From: Lutraria lutraria | Lineage: Eukaryota > Mollusca > Bivalvia > Venerida > Mactridae | NCBI GenBank assembly: GCA_964023205.1 | Contig: OZ026844.1 | Location: 31,729,326-31,793,325 of the forward strand | DNA: 64,000 bases | Direction of reading: 5' to 3' | Shown: positions 1-30,913 of the stretch, piece by piece | How positions within the stretch are numbered: position 1 is the first letter of the stretch | Layout: each line of letters begins with the position of its first letter | Made by a program: the position numbers and the translations under genes | The notes under the pieces: generated by a model | What the model saw: the letters and a program-made list of their open reading frames with translations, nothing else | Databases searched by the model: none | What the model was told of the DNA's origin: nothing

Positions 1-72
1 GTTAATAAAAAGATCGGTGTCACTAGAACGCTCAAAACATGCCGGTGACTTTGACAGCTAACATTTAGGGAA

Positions 73-1921
73 ATGTTTTTGAGGAAATTGTACGCCTTGA
101 GACTCACAAGGTCTAGTTTCAAATCTTCAATCGTTGTATTTGTACGACAAAAGTCCATAACTGGCTATGACAGTGCCGATAACGCATTACAAAAAGTGAC
201 CGGTGGTCGGATCAATCGTTGGTTAGATTCTTACGAAGATTTTGTCGGTCTGACAGAAGTTCGACTTGCTCAGGAATACGTTACTAAGGTACCATGATCT
301 ATCTTTTGTCTTTCAGTTATTTAGATATAATTATTTGGACTAGACTATTTTGCAAACGTTGATTGTATTGAAATTTATTGTATGGGCCATGAAATGTATG
401 TTTTGTAAATATTAATTGTACGTACTATAGAATTGGCTGTGATATTAACCAGCCCGAATAGCTCAGCTGGTGGAATGTCTCACTTGCAAGTAGGAGGTTG
501 CATCCATCGTCAGATACCCACAGTTGCTGACTCCACTCCGCTACATTCATCACCGATACCCACAGTTGCTGACTACACTACATTCATCACTGATACTCAC
601 AGTTGCTGACTCCACTCCACTACATTCATCACCGATACCCACAGTTGCTGACTCCACTCCACTACATTCATCACCGATACCCACAGTTGCTGACTCCACT
701 CCACTACATTCATCACCGATACCCACACTGCTTTTTATTTGATTTGTTAATGAAAACCTGGTTGTCCGAACCAAAATTTTGGTTGTCCGAATGAACAACT
801 GGATGTCCCGGACAACAGGACAACCGCTAATTTCGCAGACTGCAAATACTATACACCATACTGCTACATATCTTTATAATTCAATTCTGAGTTATATGTT
901 TTGAGGAAGTTAGTTCAAAGAAATTATATTGCCTCTACTCAGGGACCTCATAATACTAAATACATTGTCTGAAGTACTTCTGAAGAATTTATCCAATATC
1001 TTTTGTTTTTATTTTCCCTAAATTGCAAGTATACTGTTCCATTGTATGAATGTATTACATTTTCAGGCTGAGAGTGATTATAGACAAGTTCAAGAGCAAC
1101 GACGGGCTACACAGCTGTTGCTTACTTCTGTTCAAAGTAGAATAAAAGATGTTGCTATGGAAATCGAAAAAACTCAGCGTGGCACTGATGCCTATTTAAA
1201 TCTAGTAACAAAAGAAAATGAAATTATCAAAGAAGAGAAGGACGTTCTGGATCAACTTACAGAATCTGAAGAAAATGAAAAACGTTTCTTTGGACTGTTA
1301 TCTTCAGCTTTAAGAGAGAGTCATGAAAAGGAAAGAGCCCGAGCTGAGAGAATGAAATACTGGGGCATTATGGGATCAATAATAGGTGCAGTGATAGGAA
1401 TCTTTGGAACTACTGTGAATAATCATCTTAGGATGAAAGAACTGCGTGGTATCGTAACAAACGCCACCGAAATGAATCAAGTTTACAAAGACCAAACAAT
1501 GAACCTGTATGTATCTGTGAATGAACAGTATGGTAAAATCTACCAATTTCTGTCAGATATTCGCTCAGCTACTGGACTTAAACCTGCTGTTTCACAGGTA
1601 GCTAATAAAGAAACTTCAACTCCAAAATCAGTTGTAGACAGAGATTTAAAACTGGAGGAATTCACCAGTGCTTTGAAACATCAAGAAGAGGTTATAAGCA
1701 AAGAACTCCAGAAACTTAGAAATGTTTTAGCTGCCAAAGATGGACATTCTGTGGAAGGGTCTGTTGTGTATATAGGTCCAGAAGTTGAATCTATGTTGAA
1801 AGATTCAGAGAAAAATTTAGAATGGAAAATGAAGATGCAATCTTTAGGAACAGTAACTCTAATTTATGCAGTTGCTGCTGTCTCAATTCCCATAGTATGG
1901 AAATTATTTGGTGGGAGCTGA
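73..1921 (+). CDS. CCDC51: CCDC51/MITOK-like mitochondrial inner-membrane channel subunit, two exons
   Basis: Exons 73-288 and 1067-1921 join in phase 0 (AAG|gtacca; tttcag|GCTGAG), giving 356 residues; human CCDC51 is about 411. In vertebrates CCDC51 forms the pore of the mitochondrial ATP-sensitive potassium channel with ABCB8. Seen: a short basic N-terminus fitting a mitochondrial presequence, then RWLDSYEDFVGL, which matches the family's 'YEEFVGL' start. A long charged coiled coil covers residues 73-165 and contains the diagnostic ALRESHEKERARAER. A Gly-rich membrane segment lies near 170-190 (GSIIGAVIGIFG), a second coiled coil follows, and a C-terminal membrane segment spans about 331-352 before KLFGGS. 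This two-membrane-segment topology is that of CCDC51. The start is the first Met of the exon; promoter and 5' UTR lie at or before the window edge. The 778-bp intron carries a SINE fragment and a 42-bp minisatellite. AATAAA at 2568-2573 is a plausible poly(A) signal. Channel function is inferred from orthology. Confidence 0.88.
452..512 (+). repeat. tRNA-derived SINE head fragment
   Basis: The stretch starting 'gcccgaatagctcagctgg' resembles a tRNA 5' half with A-box, and 'ggttgcatcc' about 35 bp later resembles a B-box. There is no complete cloverleaf, so this is read as a SINE remnant. It abuts the minisatellite that starts near 511. Confidence 0.5.
511..727 (+). repeat. 42-bp minisatellite in the CCDC51 intron
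   Basis: Five tandem units begin 'cacagttgct' at 519, 561, 598, 640 and 682. Spacings are 42, 37, 42 and 42; the second unit has a 5-bp deletion. Units differ by only one to three bases, so the array is young. Because 42 is 14 codons, several frames stay open on both strands; those open frames are repeat artefacts, not genes. Confidence 0.95.
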
Positions 1922-4011
1922 TGATTTAAGACTAGTTTAATGTATTATAAGATAGATTTCTACTGATGGAATCCAGCCGTCTATGATTTTAACGCACAAT
2001 ACAATTTTTTCTAATTATAAATGCTGTTATTCATGGATGCTAGTTACGTATTTTTGGGAATTTCTTTTAGTTGAAATAATTGTTTATTTTCTATGCAATT
2101 TCATTACTTGTTGACAGATATTTTCCGGGTGTCTGTTCAACAAGTTACTTATTAACCAGTTAATACCCAAATTAGATCCTTTTGTTTTTGGCTATATGAT
2201 ATCTATATTCTAATGCCAGTTTATACTGTTATAGGATAATACAGTGTTTACCACATTGAGACACCACATAATAGGTGGTTATATGTTATTTGTATAATAG
2301 TATTGTGCTTTATCAAAAAATTTAATGTATTCAAGTAATTTGGTGCATGTAAACCAGGAAATTTTTCTTCCAACATGCTTAAAGACGCAACTTCCGATCA
2401 GACTATTGGATGCAAATTAACTCTCTCCCTACATTGTTTTATCAATGATAGACATACAGTGAATGCTGACTTACTATACTGAATCTATAAATAACTGAAG
2501 CAGACGATGGGTTTAACCATATAAACTCCTCCCTCTAATTCAAATTTCTGTTATAAATTGTTTTGAAAATAAAAGAATCAAAATCTTCATACATTTTGAA
2601 GTTTCTTATCTGGACTGATAAAAGAATCATTTTGCTTCATTCAGAATATTTTTCAGTAATTAAAAACACCATTTAATATCTTCTTTTTTTTAATCTCTCC
2701 CTGAGCTGAAAACAGTTTGAGAATCAAGGAAAAGCACCCACCAGCCATTACCTGCCTTATATACCCCTGTTGGGGGTTTAAACCCAGGTATAGTGTTAAA
2801 CTATTCATTCATGTCAATAAGCTATGCTAATGTTTCTCGGCATATGCCATTGGGTAATTGATAATAATTAATTATTGATGTCAAAACAAGTTGACTACAG
2901 TCTGTATTTGATCTTAATTACTGTCAGTCAACTGATCAAGATATTGACTAGGACATCGTTGGTTTGCCAATAAGAGAATACTGTTACACAGCATGTAAAT
3001 TTTGCTGAAGCTAATTCAAGTATGAATCTTTCCTATTAAAATGATCATGTAACTATGACAACTTGCCATATACTGATTGCCAATACCTCTAGACAGGGGT
3101 AGAACAAAAGTGCTTACCATAATAAACATATTTGTTTTACTTGATTTAGATTTTAATTCTCCAACCTACCACCTTGTTAGGATAAAAAAGATAAATTTAT
3201 TCTTTTACACAAATACTTAAATACAAGAAGAAAAGTACTAAGGTTTCAGTTGTTTTTATTTAGAAACGTAACTACATTAATTAATACAATATCAAATGTT
3301 ATGATAATTAGCACTTGTTTCATAGCACTACAATATAGAATACAACCTGTAATAAATCTAAAGAAATCTGAATGTCTGGTATTAACACAACAATAGAGTC
3401 TACTGCTTCTTGATTGTGGTCCTATATTGAATCCAGACAAAAGAAATTAATACTAAAAGCTAAAACAAATGGTATTTGATTTTGGTATTCTGAATTTTTA
3501 TATTGTTAATGTTTATCTTAAACCCAAGACAAGAAAAAACATACTAGAAAAATCTACAGTATTTTATCAACTTAGTAGTCTGGACCATGATTTTGTACTG
3601 AGATTTGTTGCAAACAATTAATACAGTAATTGGAACATTTTATTATTTGGCAAAGGACCTCAATATACTGTACCATGAATATATAACATTAATAATTAGT
3701 AGGCAATACAAAAAAGGCATGTTGATCATCAATACATTGATTAAACAAAGCAGTTGAATCATTCTTGCAAATTAATATAAAATAATAAAACAACATAAAC
3801 ACCATGACAGTTTATGTTACTCATTCACAATCATACAGGGTCTTAAATCTTTCTGTTATCAACACAAATAAACCAATATCATAATATCAGCATGTGACAA
3901 GAGACAGTTATTTCAAATAATTGTAATCAACATAACACTTTAACAGTACATTAAGATTTTGCACAAAGCTCAACCAACAAAAATACATTTGCCCCTATAA
4001 TTTTCAAGAAA
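1922..4011. other. CCDC51 3' UTR and intergenic DNA up to the TGR 3' end
   Basis: No gene is supported here. The left part is the CCDC51 3' UTR, with AATAAA at 2568-2573. The remainder is AT-rich, without a recognisable repeat or convincing coding frame, and leads to the 3' end of the convergent TGR gene. Confidence 0.6.
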
Positions 4012-4017
4012 TTTATT
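4012..4017 (-). terminator. Candidate poly(A) signal of TGR
   Basis: TTTATT on the + strand is AATAAA on the coding strand. It lies about 230 nt beyond the SECIS element and 780 nt beyond the stop codon, so a transcript ending here would contain the SECIS. Confidence 0.5.
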
Positions 4018-4246
4018 CAATAACACAAACAGTAGTGCATACGTCTGATGTATTCCTTGCAAACTGAAGAAAAAAATGCATGAAACACTTCAAATTCATA
4101 TACACTGAATGGTGGTCGGAAACCTTAAAACTAGCTTCGAATAAAAAAATTGAAGGCACATTTCTATCTGTAGTGGGCATTAACATATTTGCTGGTTTTA
4201 TATCTAGAACAAAAACTAAATGTTGAAGTAAATCAATAAAGGTTAC

Positions 4247-4294
4247 ATCAAGACCAGTCCAGCTCAGGTTTGAGTTTGTGGACCAGTCCATCAT
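4247..4294 (-). promoter_or_regulatory. SECIS element (type II) in the TGR 3' UTR
   Basis: On the minus strand the 5' core AUGAU faces the 3' core UGAU, giving the U.U, G.A, A.G, U.U quartet. Directly above is a 10-bp helix, GGACTGGTCC with GGACTGGTCT, in which three pairs are G.U wobbles and none is mismatched. The apical part has unpaired ACAAA followed by a mini-hairpin CTCA-AACC-TGAG, the layout of a type II SECIS with its conserved unpaired adenines. It begins about 510 nt downstream of the UGA it would recode at 4806-4804. SECIS RNA recruits SBP2 and the selenocysteine elongation factor so that UGA is read as Sec. The fold was worked out by hand. Confidence 0.87.
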
Positions 4295-4640
4295 ACTAGC
4301 AGATCACAGTCTGCTAAACCAATAATGATTCACACAGTAACAGGGTAACCCCGCCGCTGTACTCACTTAACATATAACCAATCAACATAAAACTACCAGC
4401 GTCTACACAAAGTTTCAGGCTTAAAAAATATTATAATATCTTGTTTCATATTGTTCACTTAAAATCTGTTGAATGTAGAGTGGTACACCATCACGGTTTC
4501 CTCTTTCTAAGTTTAATAATCCTTGGAGAAAATCAACAGAACTGCATGGTATCAGTTTGAAATCATCTTGGTCACTGAAAATTCACTTTAAAAAAAATAG
4601 ATCACATCTTAATTCATTATTTGTATAATATCGGTACATT

Positions 4641-4763
4641 CTCATAATGGCTTTTAGAAAATATCATGTAGACTGGTTCCCAATGTTTAAAGAAGTCTGA
4701 TTCATAATGAATTTAAAAAAATTTTCATGTAGACTGGTTCCCAATGTTTACAGAAGACTGGTT
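4641..4763 (-). repeat. Imperfect 61-bp tandem duplication in the TGR 3' UTR
   Basis: Two copies (about 4641-4702 and 4703-4763) share 'catgtagactggttccc' and flanking sequence at a spacing of 61 bp. The duplication lies between the stop codon and the SECIS element. Confidence 0.8.
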
Positions 4764-4797
4764 ATCAGTTTATCGTGAGTTAGGTCAGCAGCAGGGT

Positions 4798-24903
<20,106 letters not shown>

Positions 24904-26089
24904 CTTGCCTACCGAATATGACACGGGAGATCCTGCTCGCTTAATGTTGGAGAATAGTAAATCTGAAAGGTAAAAAATTCAGAAACATAAATTTATACAA
25001 AATCATTTTTATCCTCTGATTGAGTACTTTGGTTCTGGGTTTAAATAATGGAAATGTCCTTCAATCAAAAAACCTTCTAAACGAAATAGGTTGTGATGAG
25101 TTACAAAAATGATCAGCTGCAGTCAATTTCTCGGAAAGGTGCACTTAATGTTTTGTTTCTCCACAGGATTTCGAACTGAAAATGAAACCAGTGTAATGGC
25201 AGTTAAAATGCTGGTGTCATGATAAACATTGTCTATTCTCAAGAATTTGTTTTGAAAAAAATTTAAGTACAAGTTTAAATCAGCTGGCCTGTCAACAAAA
25301 CATTGGCAAGTCAAACATTAATCAACTTTCGGTAACGGTTAGTCCCTAGGTACCCATTATAAAGATTGATTTAGAATTGAACTGTCTGGCAGCAGTTGTA
25401 CATCATACAGGGATAAAATTTATCTTTTTTTTCCACTTGCAAAAAAATGCAAGTTGCATAAATTGTTACTGGCTAAAACCCAGGTAGTACTGGCAATATT
25501 AATCATCATGTTAGTTTATAAATGTAAATGCAAATCTTTGTAAGGCTGAGAGTTCAGCCCTTCGAATACATTCAAGAAATCGGCCAACCAAAAAGCCGAA
25601 TTAGTAGGGCTACTGACACGGGACATTGGAGCTATTACTGAAAAGTTCAAAAGCAGAAGCAACATTGCCTTGCAATGTACAGAATGAATGAAAGTTAGGC
25701 CATCTGTGTCAAACTAGCACAAATATTGTGTTTTTGTTTATATTTTTATCTATAGTAAAATGTCCCCTATTGGAGTCTTTTGACGTATCCCACTCCTTGA
25801 AAGATCATCCTCCGCCATTCCCTTAAACCCAAAAGAAAGGCAATCATCTCAACAATCAGTACAGTATATAGTACAAGCATGGATAAATTACGTGGTTGTT
25901 ACATAATACAAGCGTCTCCAGCAATTTATTATCACACTGTCCTTAATTATGACCTGCACAGGACACAGTCATTACTACAGCACTAAGTCAGACTATCTGA
26001 ACTCAAAATTAAAACAATTTGATAGAAATGACACTTACTTACACAGCCGTAGATAAGATGTGAAAAGTCAATGACACCATTGCCAACTT

Positions 26090-26105
26090 ACGGTTTCAAT
26101 GATTA
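26090..26105 (-). promoter_or_regulatory. Possible donor of an alternative TGR 5' untranslated exon
   Basis: The minus strand reads ATTGAAACC|gtaagt with the donor at about 26092. No open frame of suitable phase precedes it, so if used it would end a non-coding first exon giving only the cytosolic start. The same 'attgaaaccg' string recurs inside the leader exon at about 26285, so coincidence or local duplication is possible. Confidence 0.3.
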
Positions 26106-26250
26106 GTCAAGTTTCATACGTTTACGAAAGCTCTAAATATAGTATCGTCCGATTTATTGTTTATCCGACAACTATGTCTATTGAAAATAACAAGAATATC
26201 GACATTCACGCAAAATATAACAAAAACAGACGAACTTTATCAAAATATAC

Positions 26251-26332
26251 CTGAAAATTTCGCTTTGGTTTTTGTAATATGCGGTTTCAATAATCCAAAG
26301 CTGGATCCGACAGCCCGCGCTAGTTTGTTCAT
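26251..26332 (-). CDS. TXNRD3: Alternative first exon encoding a mitochondrial leader for TGR
   Basis: On the minus strand an ATG at 26332 opens 27 codons plus one base, ending TCAG|gtatat. Joined to the acceptor at 24962 (cag|ATTTAC), the single carried base completes a codon and the frame reads uninterrupted through 19 more codons into the Met at 24903. The product has a 47-residue N-terminal extension (641 residues in all) rich in Lys, Arg, Ser and small hydrophobics; its only acidic residue is the Asp at the splice junction. That fits a mitochondrial targeting peptide. Single-gene production of cytosolic and mitochondrial TGR is known in flatworms. Starting at Met 24903 gives the cytosolic form. 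Transcript support is absent, so the exon is inferred from phase agreement and composition. Confidence 0.6.
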
Positions 26333-27541
26333 TAACACTCCCGATCAACCGGAAGCATGTCTTAACTGTATCCGGTCTAAAAGCTAAAGTTTATTCTCCG
26401 GCGTACCGATTTCACGGACCTATGGTTTTAATAAAGCTGGGAGGTTTTATCGGATTATCGCTATATTGCAATATCGGCAAGACAATAAAGATAGATTTAG
26501 ACAAGAAAAAAACATTAAAATATCGCAATTATCAGAGAGGCGCTGGTTTACTGAGTTTACTTTTTTGGATGTTTAAAATAAAGTAGCTTTTATTTCACCA
26601 AGAAAGATATCTTATCAGTGACTTCAATAAAACATTCCGATTTTTATTCTTTTTAATCACGAAGTACATATAGAAATGTAGCACAGTATTTTTTCAATGA
26701 TATTGTAAAAAATAAGAAAGAGCATCCGTAAGAACATTTCTTACGAGATGTAGCATTATGAAAATATTGTTTTAGAGCAAATAAAAATATTTCTTATATA
26801 TTTAATTACTATCGTAATTGTTATGTCCGTATTGCTATATTCAAATTTAACCATCTTCATTCTTGGCAGAAATTGGGTCCAATTTAATTAATACAACTAT
26901 ATGATCAATTCATAAAACGAAATAATATCTTTAGATAACATTTTTCGCAACTGAACTCTCACGTGCAATTTAATTTTAATATTAGAGATTCCATGCAAAA
27001 TTAATCACGAAAAAATAGAGATTTGCCTGTTCAGATAGTTTTGATCTGAACGCGTATTTGAATTTAAAACAACTACATCTTGTCAACCATAATACTTTGA
27101 GAATGAAAATGAGATTTGAGCTCGGAGTCCGTTCGGGACCTGCGTTGACTGCGTTCAGTTATCCCCGGATTCCGATGTTACGGAATAAGTGAAGAAAGTG
27201 TCAACTTACTACTTCCGGTGACAACTTGGACGTCAACAAATAAACTACATTTCCAAATTCCGTAAATGATAGGAACAGAATAATGACGAATGGTTAGATA
27301 TGTATAAAGCCTTAATATGCACATTTGAACATATGTATTTATTTCGATTGTACTGTTTTTTTTACCGAAATAAGTAATGTCATATATTTTCGCGACAATC
27401 ATAGTATGCCTGTCATTAGTCGAAGGGTCTTTGACGATGATGACTACCATTTAATGAATTTATATAACTTGAACTCTTTCAGCTTACTCCTTCGATGGCG
27501 TGCTTATATTCAGCCTCTTAGTGATTTGTACTTGTGCATAC
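26333..27541. promoter_or_regulatory. Divergent intergenic region between TGR and the microprotein gene
   Basis: The 1.2-kb interval separates the TGR leader exon (minus strand) from the start of the 51-residue gene (plus strand) and probably holds both promoters. The segment 27118-27180 is noticeably GC-richer and includes the hairpin-like 'gtccgttcgggac'. I looked for an antioxidant-response consensus (TGAC followed three bases later by GC) and did not see a clear one. No interspersed repeat of the families above is present. Confidence 0.5.
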
Positions 27542-29168
27542 ATGAGACGAGTTCCTAGATTGAAGAAATGGTTTTTGACGGAGAAGAAAGGATTTCTAGG
27601 CATGTTTTATAAAGGTAAATTCCACAACATACCCATCTGATTTTGTTTTAATAATATTTGTATTCCATACTGACCATCTTATGGTACTGTGCTACCTCTC
27701 CAAAGCAATACACAAGTAGTTAAATTATGTCGTTGTGGAGAAGTTGTTGCTCTAGAGAGGTTAAATGAATAGTTAAATCGTGAAATTGGAAAACAATCAT
27801 ACTGTTGTTGAAGGGAGGTTGTTAGTCTAGAGAGGCCTGCTCTGTAGAGGTTGTACTGTACTTATATAGTATTGACCAGTGCATCTTGATGGTTCTAAGA
27901 AACTATATGTCCATGTTCTTGTACCAAATACTTGAGTCTATACTGTCTACATTGGCTAGTATACTGTTTCTAATCTTTTCCACTGATTACTTATTATGTA
28001 AAACAAAATTGCTGTGTATTTATTATTTGAACTTATGTTAGATAATATACAATTGAAAGAACAGAGATTTCCGATGAAAGTGTGTAAGATTACTTAAATG
28101 TCATCCTATGATTATCTTGATTTCTTATCAACTGAATATCTTACTTGGAGAAGAATTCATTGATAACTTTTTTGTTGGCTCTTACACTTTTGAAAAAAAT
28201 CAAATCCTGTTGACTAAATATTATAGTTACAAGTATGAATAGCCAGACTTATGTTATATTCATACTCGTAAGTATGAAAATGAATTGTTGGATCTTTATC
28301 TGTTGTGTTACAATACATGTCTTATTCTATTCATCATGCACATGAACGTCCAATCAATACTGCATCTATAGCCAGCTTGATTGTAGATAACTAGGAATCG
28401 TATGAATAGATGCATCTATTTAAAAATACATGTTCAGTCAAACTGTTTTAGCAACCTCCTCTGAATAAAGGTCACCCTGTGAATTAAGGTCATTCTTTTA
28501 AAAACTGTCATTGATTATTTAAAACAAAGTTGACCTCCAAATAAAGGCAACCTGTCAGTAAAGGCCACATTTTGTCTTTCCTAAGGATGACCATCGTTCA
28601 CAGGTTTGACTATACTTATAAATCTTGTGTTGGTGTATACATGCTAGTGTGATCATTCCTTAATGAAATACTTAGTTGTTATTTTGAGGATGATTATAAT
28701 ATACATGTATTAAAACTTCCTTTTTATCCATTCAAAATGGCGGACATGTTACTCGTCTGTCCGTCCATCCGTTAGAATTTTAGTGTCCAAGCAAGAAATA
28801 TTTCATGGATTGGTTTCATATTTTTCATAATAAAATACAGGCCAAGTTTGATTTCCGTTAAAATCCACAGGAGTTATGGCCCCTTTTTGACTTAAAGCTC
28901 AGCAGGGGCATTCGTGTCATCTGGACACATTTCTAGTTTGTAATTTTGTTTTGTTTCAAAAATGTATCTGTAAACATTGATTTTGATATCTTTGTTCTTT
29001 CTATATTATGTACTATTATAAACATAACTGAAGTGTTATTGTATGTGTATGTACATTAAACTGTTTGTTTTCTTTTTCATTTCAGCATCTGTTATTGGAA
29101 CTCGGTTACATATTCCTGTTGCATTAACATGTACGTTGATGGCTGTGTATGTGCTGCTTCTGAAATAG
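27542..29168 (+). CDS. 51-residue single-pass membrane microprotein, two exons
   Basis: Exon 1 is 27542-27614 (24 codons plus one base, AAAG|gtaaat). Exon 2 is 29086-29168, after a strong acceptor 'tttttcatttcag'. Phases agree and the stop is TAG. The product starts [17 protein letters not shown], a strongly basic N-terminus, and ends with a hydrophobic helix of about 19 residues ([19 protein letters not shown]) running to the C-terminus. Such basic-plus-tail-anchor architecture occurs in small mitochondrial or ER membrane proteins. I do not recognise the family and assign no function. It is head-to-head with TGR, 1.2 kb apart. Both halves are too short to stand out as open frames, so the model rests on splice signals, phase agreement and a coherent membrane topology. 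The start could lie further upstream; no in-frame stop was found close by. Confidence 0.6.
27685..27860 (+). mobile_element. MITE family B copy
   Basis: Ends 'tactgtgctacctctcc' and 'agaggttgtactgta', with internal 'gttaaatcgtgaaattggaa'. It lies in the intron of the microprotein gene, 70 bp after the donor. Confidence 0.85.
28434..28616 (+). mobile_element. MITE family A copy
   Basis: Ends 'cagtcaaactgtttt' and 'cacaggtttgactata', with internal 'gacctccaaataaaggcaac'. It lies in the microprotein gene intron. Confidence 0.85.
28722..28948 (+). repeat. Dispersed repeat family E, copy 3 (reverse of 21703)
   Basis: Contains 'tccattcaaaatggcggaca' and 'ctcagcaggggcattcgtgt'. Confidence 0.75.
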
Positions 29169-29612
29169 CCTATAGTGATAATTTATTTGTGACAATTTCC
29201 TGTGATCTGAAACCAAGTTTTAATTCAACATGATTGATTGATTGCTATCATGAAATATTGTGTGGAGGCTACGCTGAATGTGTGATATAATGTCATTCAA
29301 GTAATCTATGTGCTATACTGGCAGTCGTTTTATCCAATGAATGCTGAGCACTGAACTACTGATATGTACATTTAAATTGACTGGACTTATCTAATGGTCT
29401 TGTTCATTAGTGACAGTGTACACACTATAATAGTATACTCATTGTAAATAAGTGGATATGTATTTTTATTTTCATTCCTGTAACTTGATTGGGTATTGTC
29501 TGGCTTGTATTATGTATTTTAGGTTTATGTTTGGGAATTTTGTTTACACAATCATAAAAAAATGTAAATAGGAATGATAGTAAACCATTTTATGAGTTTC
29601 ATGATAAGATGT

Positions 29613-29702
29613 GTGAATGAATGAATGAATGAATGAATAAATGAATAAATGAATGAATGAATGAGGGATGGAGGGAGGGAGGAAGGACGAACGAACGAAT
29701 GA
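29613..29702 (+). repeat. (GAAT)n microsatellite grading into GGA-rich repeats
   Basis: About eleven 'gaat/aaat' tetranucleotide units, then 'gggatggagggagggaggaa' and 'gacgaacgaacgaatg'. It lies in the putative 3' UTR of the microprotein gene. Confidence 0.95.
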
Positions 29703-30265
29703 AATAAGAAGCAAATGATAGTATTATGCTAACACAAGAGGGTATATTTTTATTGTATGTTTATATTGTTGTAAGTTCATCTTGCAACTGTAAAAAATAT
29801 TAGCTCATGATCATTCTTCATTTAGTTCATTTGATGTGGAATTATTATTCCTGTAAGAAGACACTGTTAATATATCTTGTTTCACATTTGGCTTCCATTC
29901 ATGTTACTTAAAAATCATGCATTTGGTGATGTATACATTTTGCATTACTTGATTATAAATCATCCATATCATGATTCATAATCATTGGTTAATTTTACTA
30001 CATTCATCTAATAATGATTTCTCATGCATTTGTTTATCAATATCTGAATCATGCTAAAGTTTCTATAATTAAGTTTTTTAGCTGTTGTGTCATAATAATG
30101 CACATATTCATAGGATTAATTGATATTGGATGCAATTTCCTTGATATGTATTCTATAGAAGTGTCTATATGTCGTTTTGTCATTTATTTAAATACATTAT
30201 TATAATTGTAAAGATTCATGCCAGTTAAAAATGAATAGAAGACATTTTGATTTACCATACACATG

Positions 30266-30449
30266 TACAGTCAAATCTGTGAACAAAAGCCAGCCTTGGG
30301 AAAGACATAATGTGGCCTTTATAGATAGGTGACCTTTATTCAGAGGTCATTTTGTTCTAAACAATCAATAACAGTTTTTCAAAGAATAGCCTTCATCCAC
30401 ATGGTTACCTTTATTCTAAGGTGGCTGCTGACACAAGTTTGACTGTATA
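30266..30449 (-). mobile_element. MITE family A copy (well preserved)
   Basis: Ends 'tacagtcaaatctgtg' and 'cacaagtttgactgta'; body contains 'aggtcattttgttctaaaca'. This is the uninterrupted reference for the nested insertion at 19362. Confidence 0.85.
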
Positions 30450-30719
30450 TCATTAATATACATATAGATATCACCTGAATTGTGAAAAGATGATTTTAGA
30501 AATGATGTCCACTCAGAAGTGTTCGTAATGTAAACATATTAAAATCACATTATACATGTAACTACATGTACAAAATCATAGCTCTTTTTACATATTCAAA
30601 CTGAGTCACTCAATACGACATAATAATAGCATTCTATCATATCTGCTATGGATCTAAAATCATTAATGTTTATCCAGTGTGATTTACTTCCTCATATTGA
30701 ACTGTTATGACATATTATA

Positions 30720-30913
30720 TACAGTCAATGGCATAAATACAAAATGAAATATTGAACAAAGGCCACCCATGAGAAAGGGAAATATGGCCTTCATAGACAG
30801 GTGGTCCTTATTTGGGGGTCATTTTATTCTAAATAATCATTGACATTTTAATGGCCTTTATTCACAGGGTGGCCTTTAATCAGAGATGGTCACTAACACA
30901 GGTTTGACTGTAT
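30720..30913 (-). mobile_element. MITE family A copy
   Basis: Left end 'tacagtcaatgg' (diverged) and right end 'cacaggtttgactgta', with 'gaacaaaggccacccatgag' inside. It is 270 bp from the copy at 30266, in the same orientation. Confidence 0.8.

Noticed and set aside
452..512. Possible tRNA gene in the CCDC51 intron
   Set aside because: The 5' half is tRNA-like but the B-box is degenerate and no acceptor stem can be formed.
524..798. Repetitive open frames on both strands in the CCDC51 intron
   Set aside because: They are produced by the 42-bp (14-codon) minisatellite rather than by a gene.
3246..3440. 64-codon minus-strand open frame in the CCDC51-TGR intergenic region
   Set aside because: No motif, splice sites or family resemblance; low-complexity AT-rich sequence.
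4013..4294. 93-codon open frame on the minus strand beginning MMDWS
   Set aside because: It overlaps the SECIS element and lies wholly in the TGR 3' UTR; its first codons are the SECIS core itself.
26157..26387. 76-codon plus-strand open frame near the TGR promoter
   Set aside because: It is antisense to the TGR leader exon, with no known motif; a shadow of that exon.
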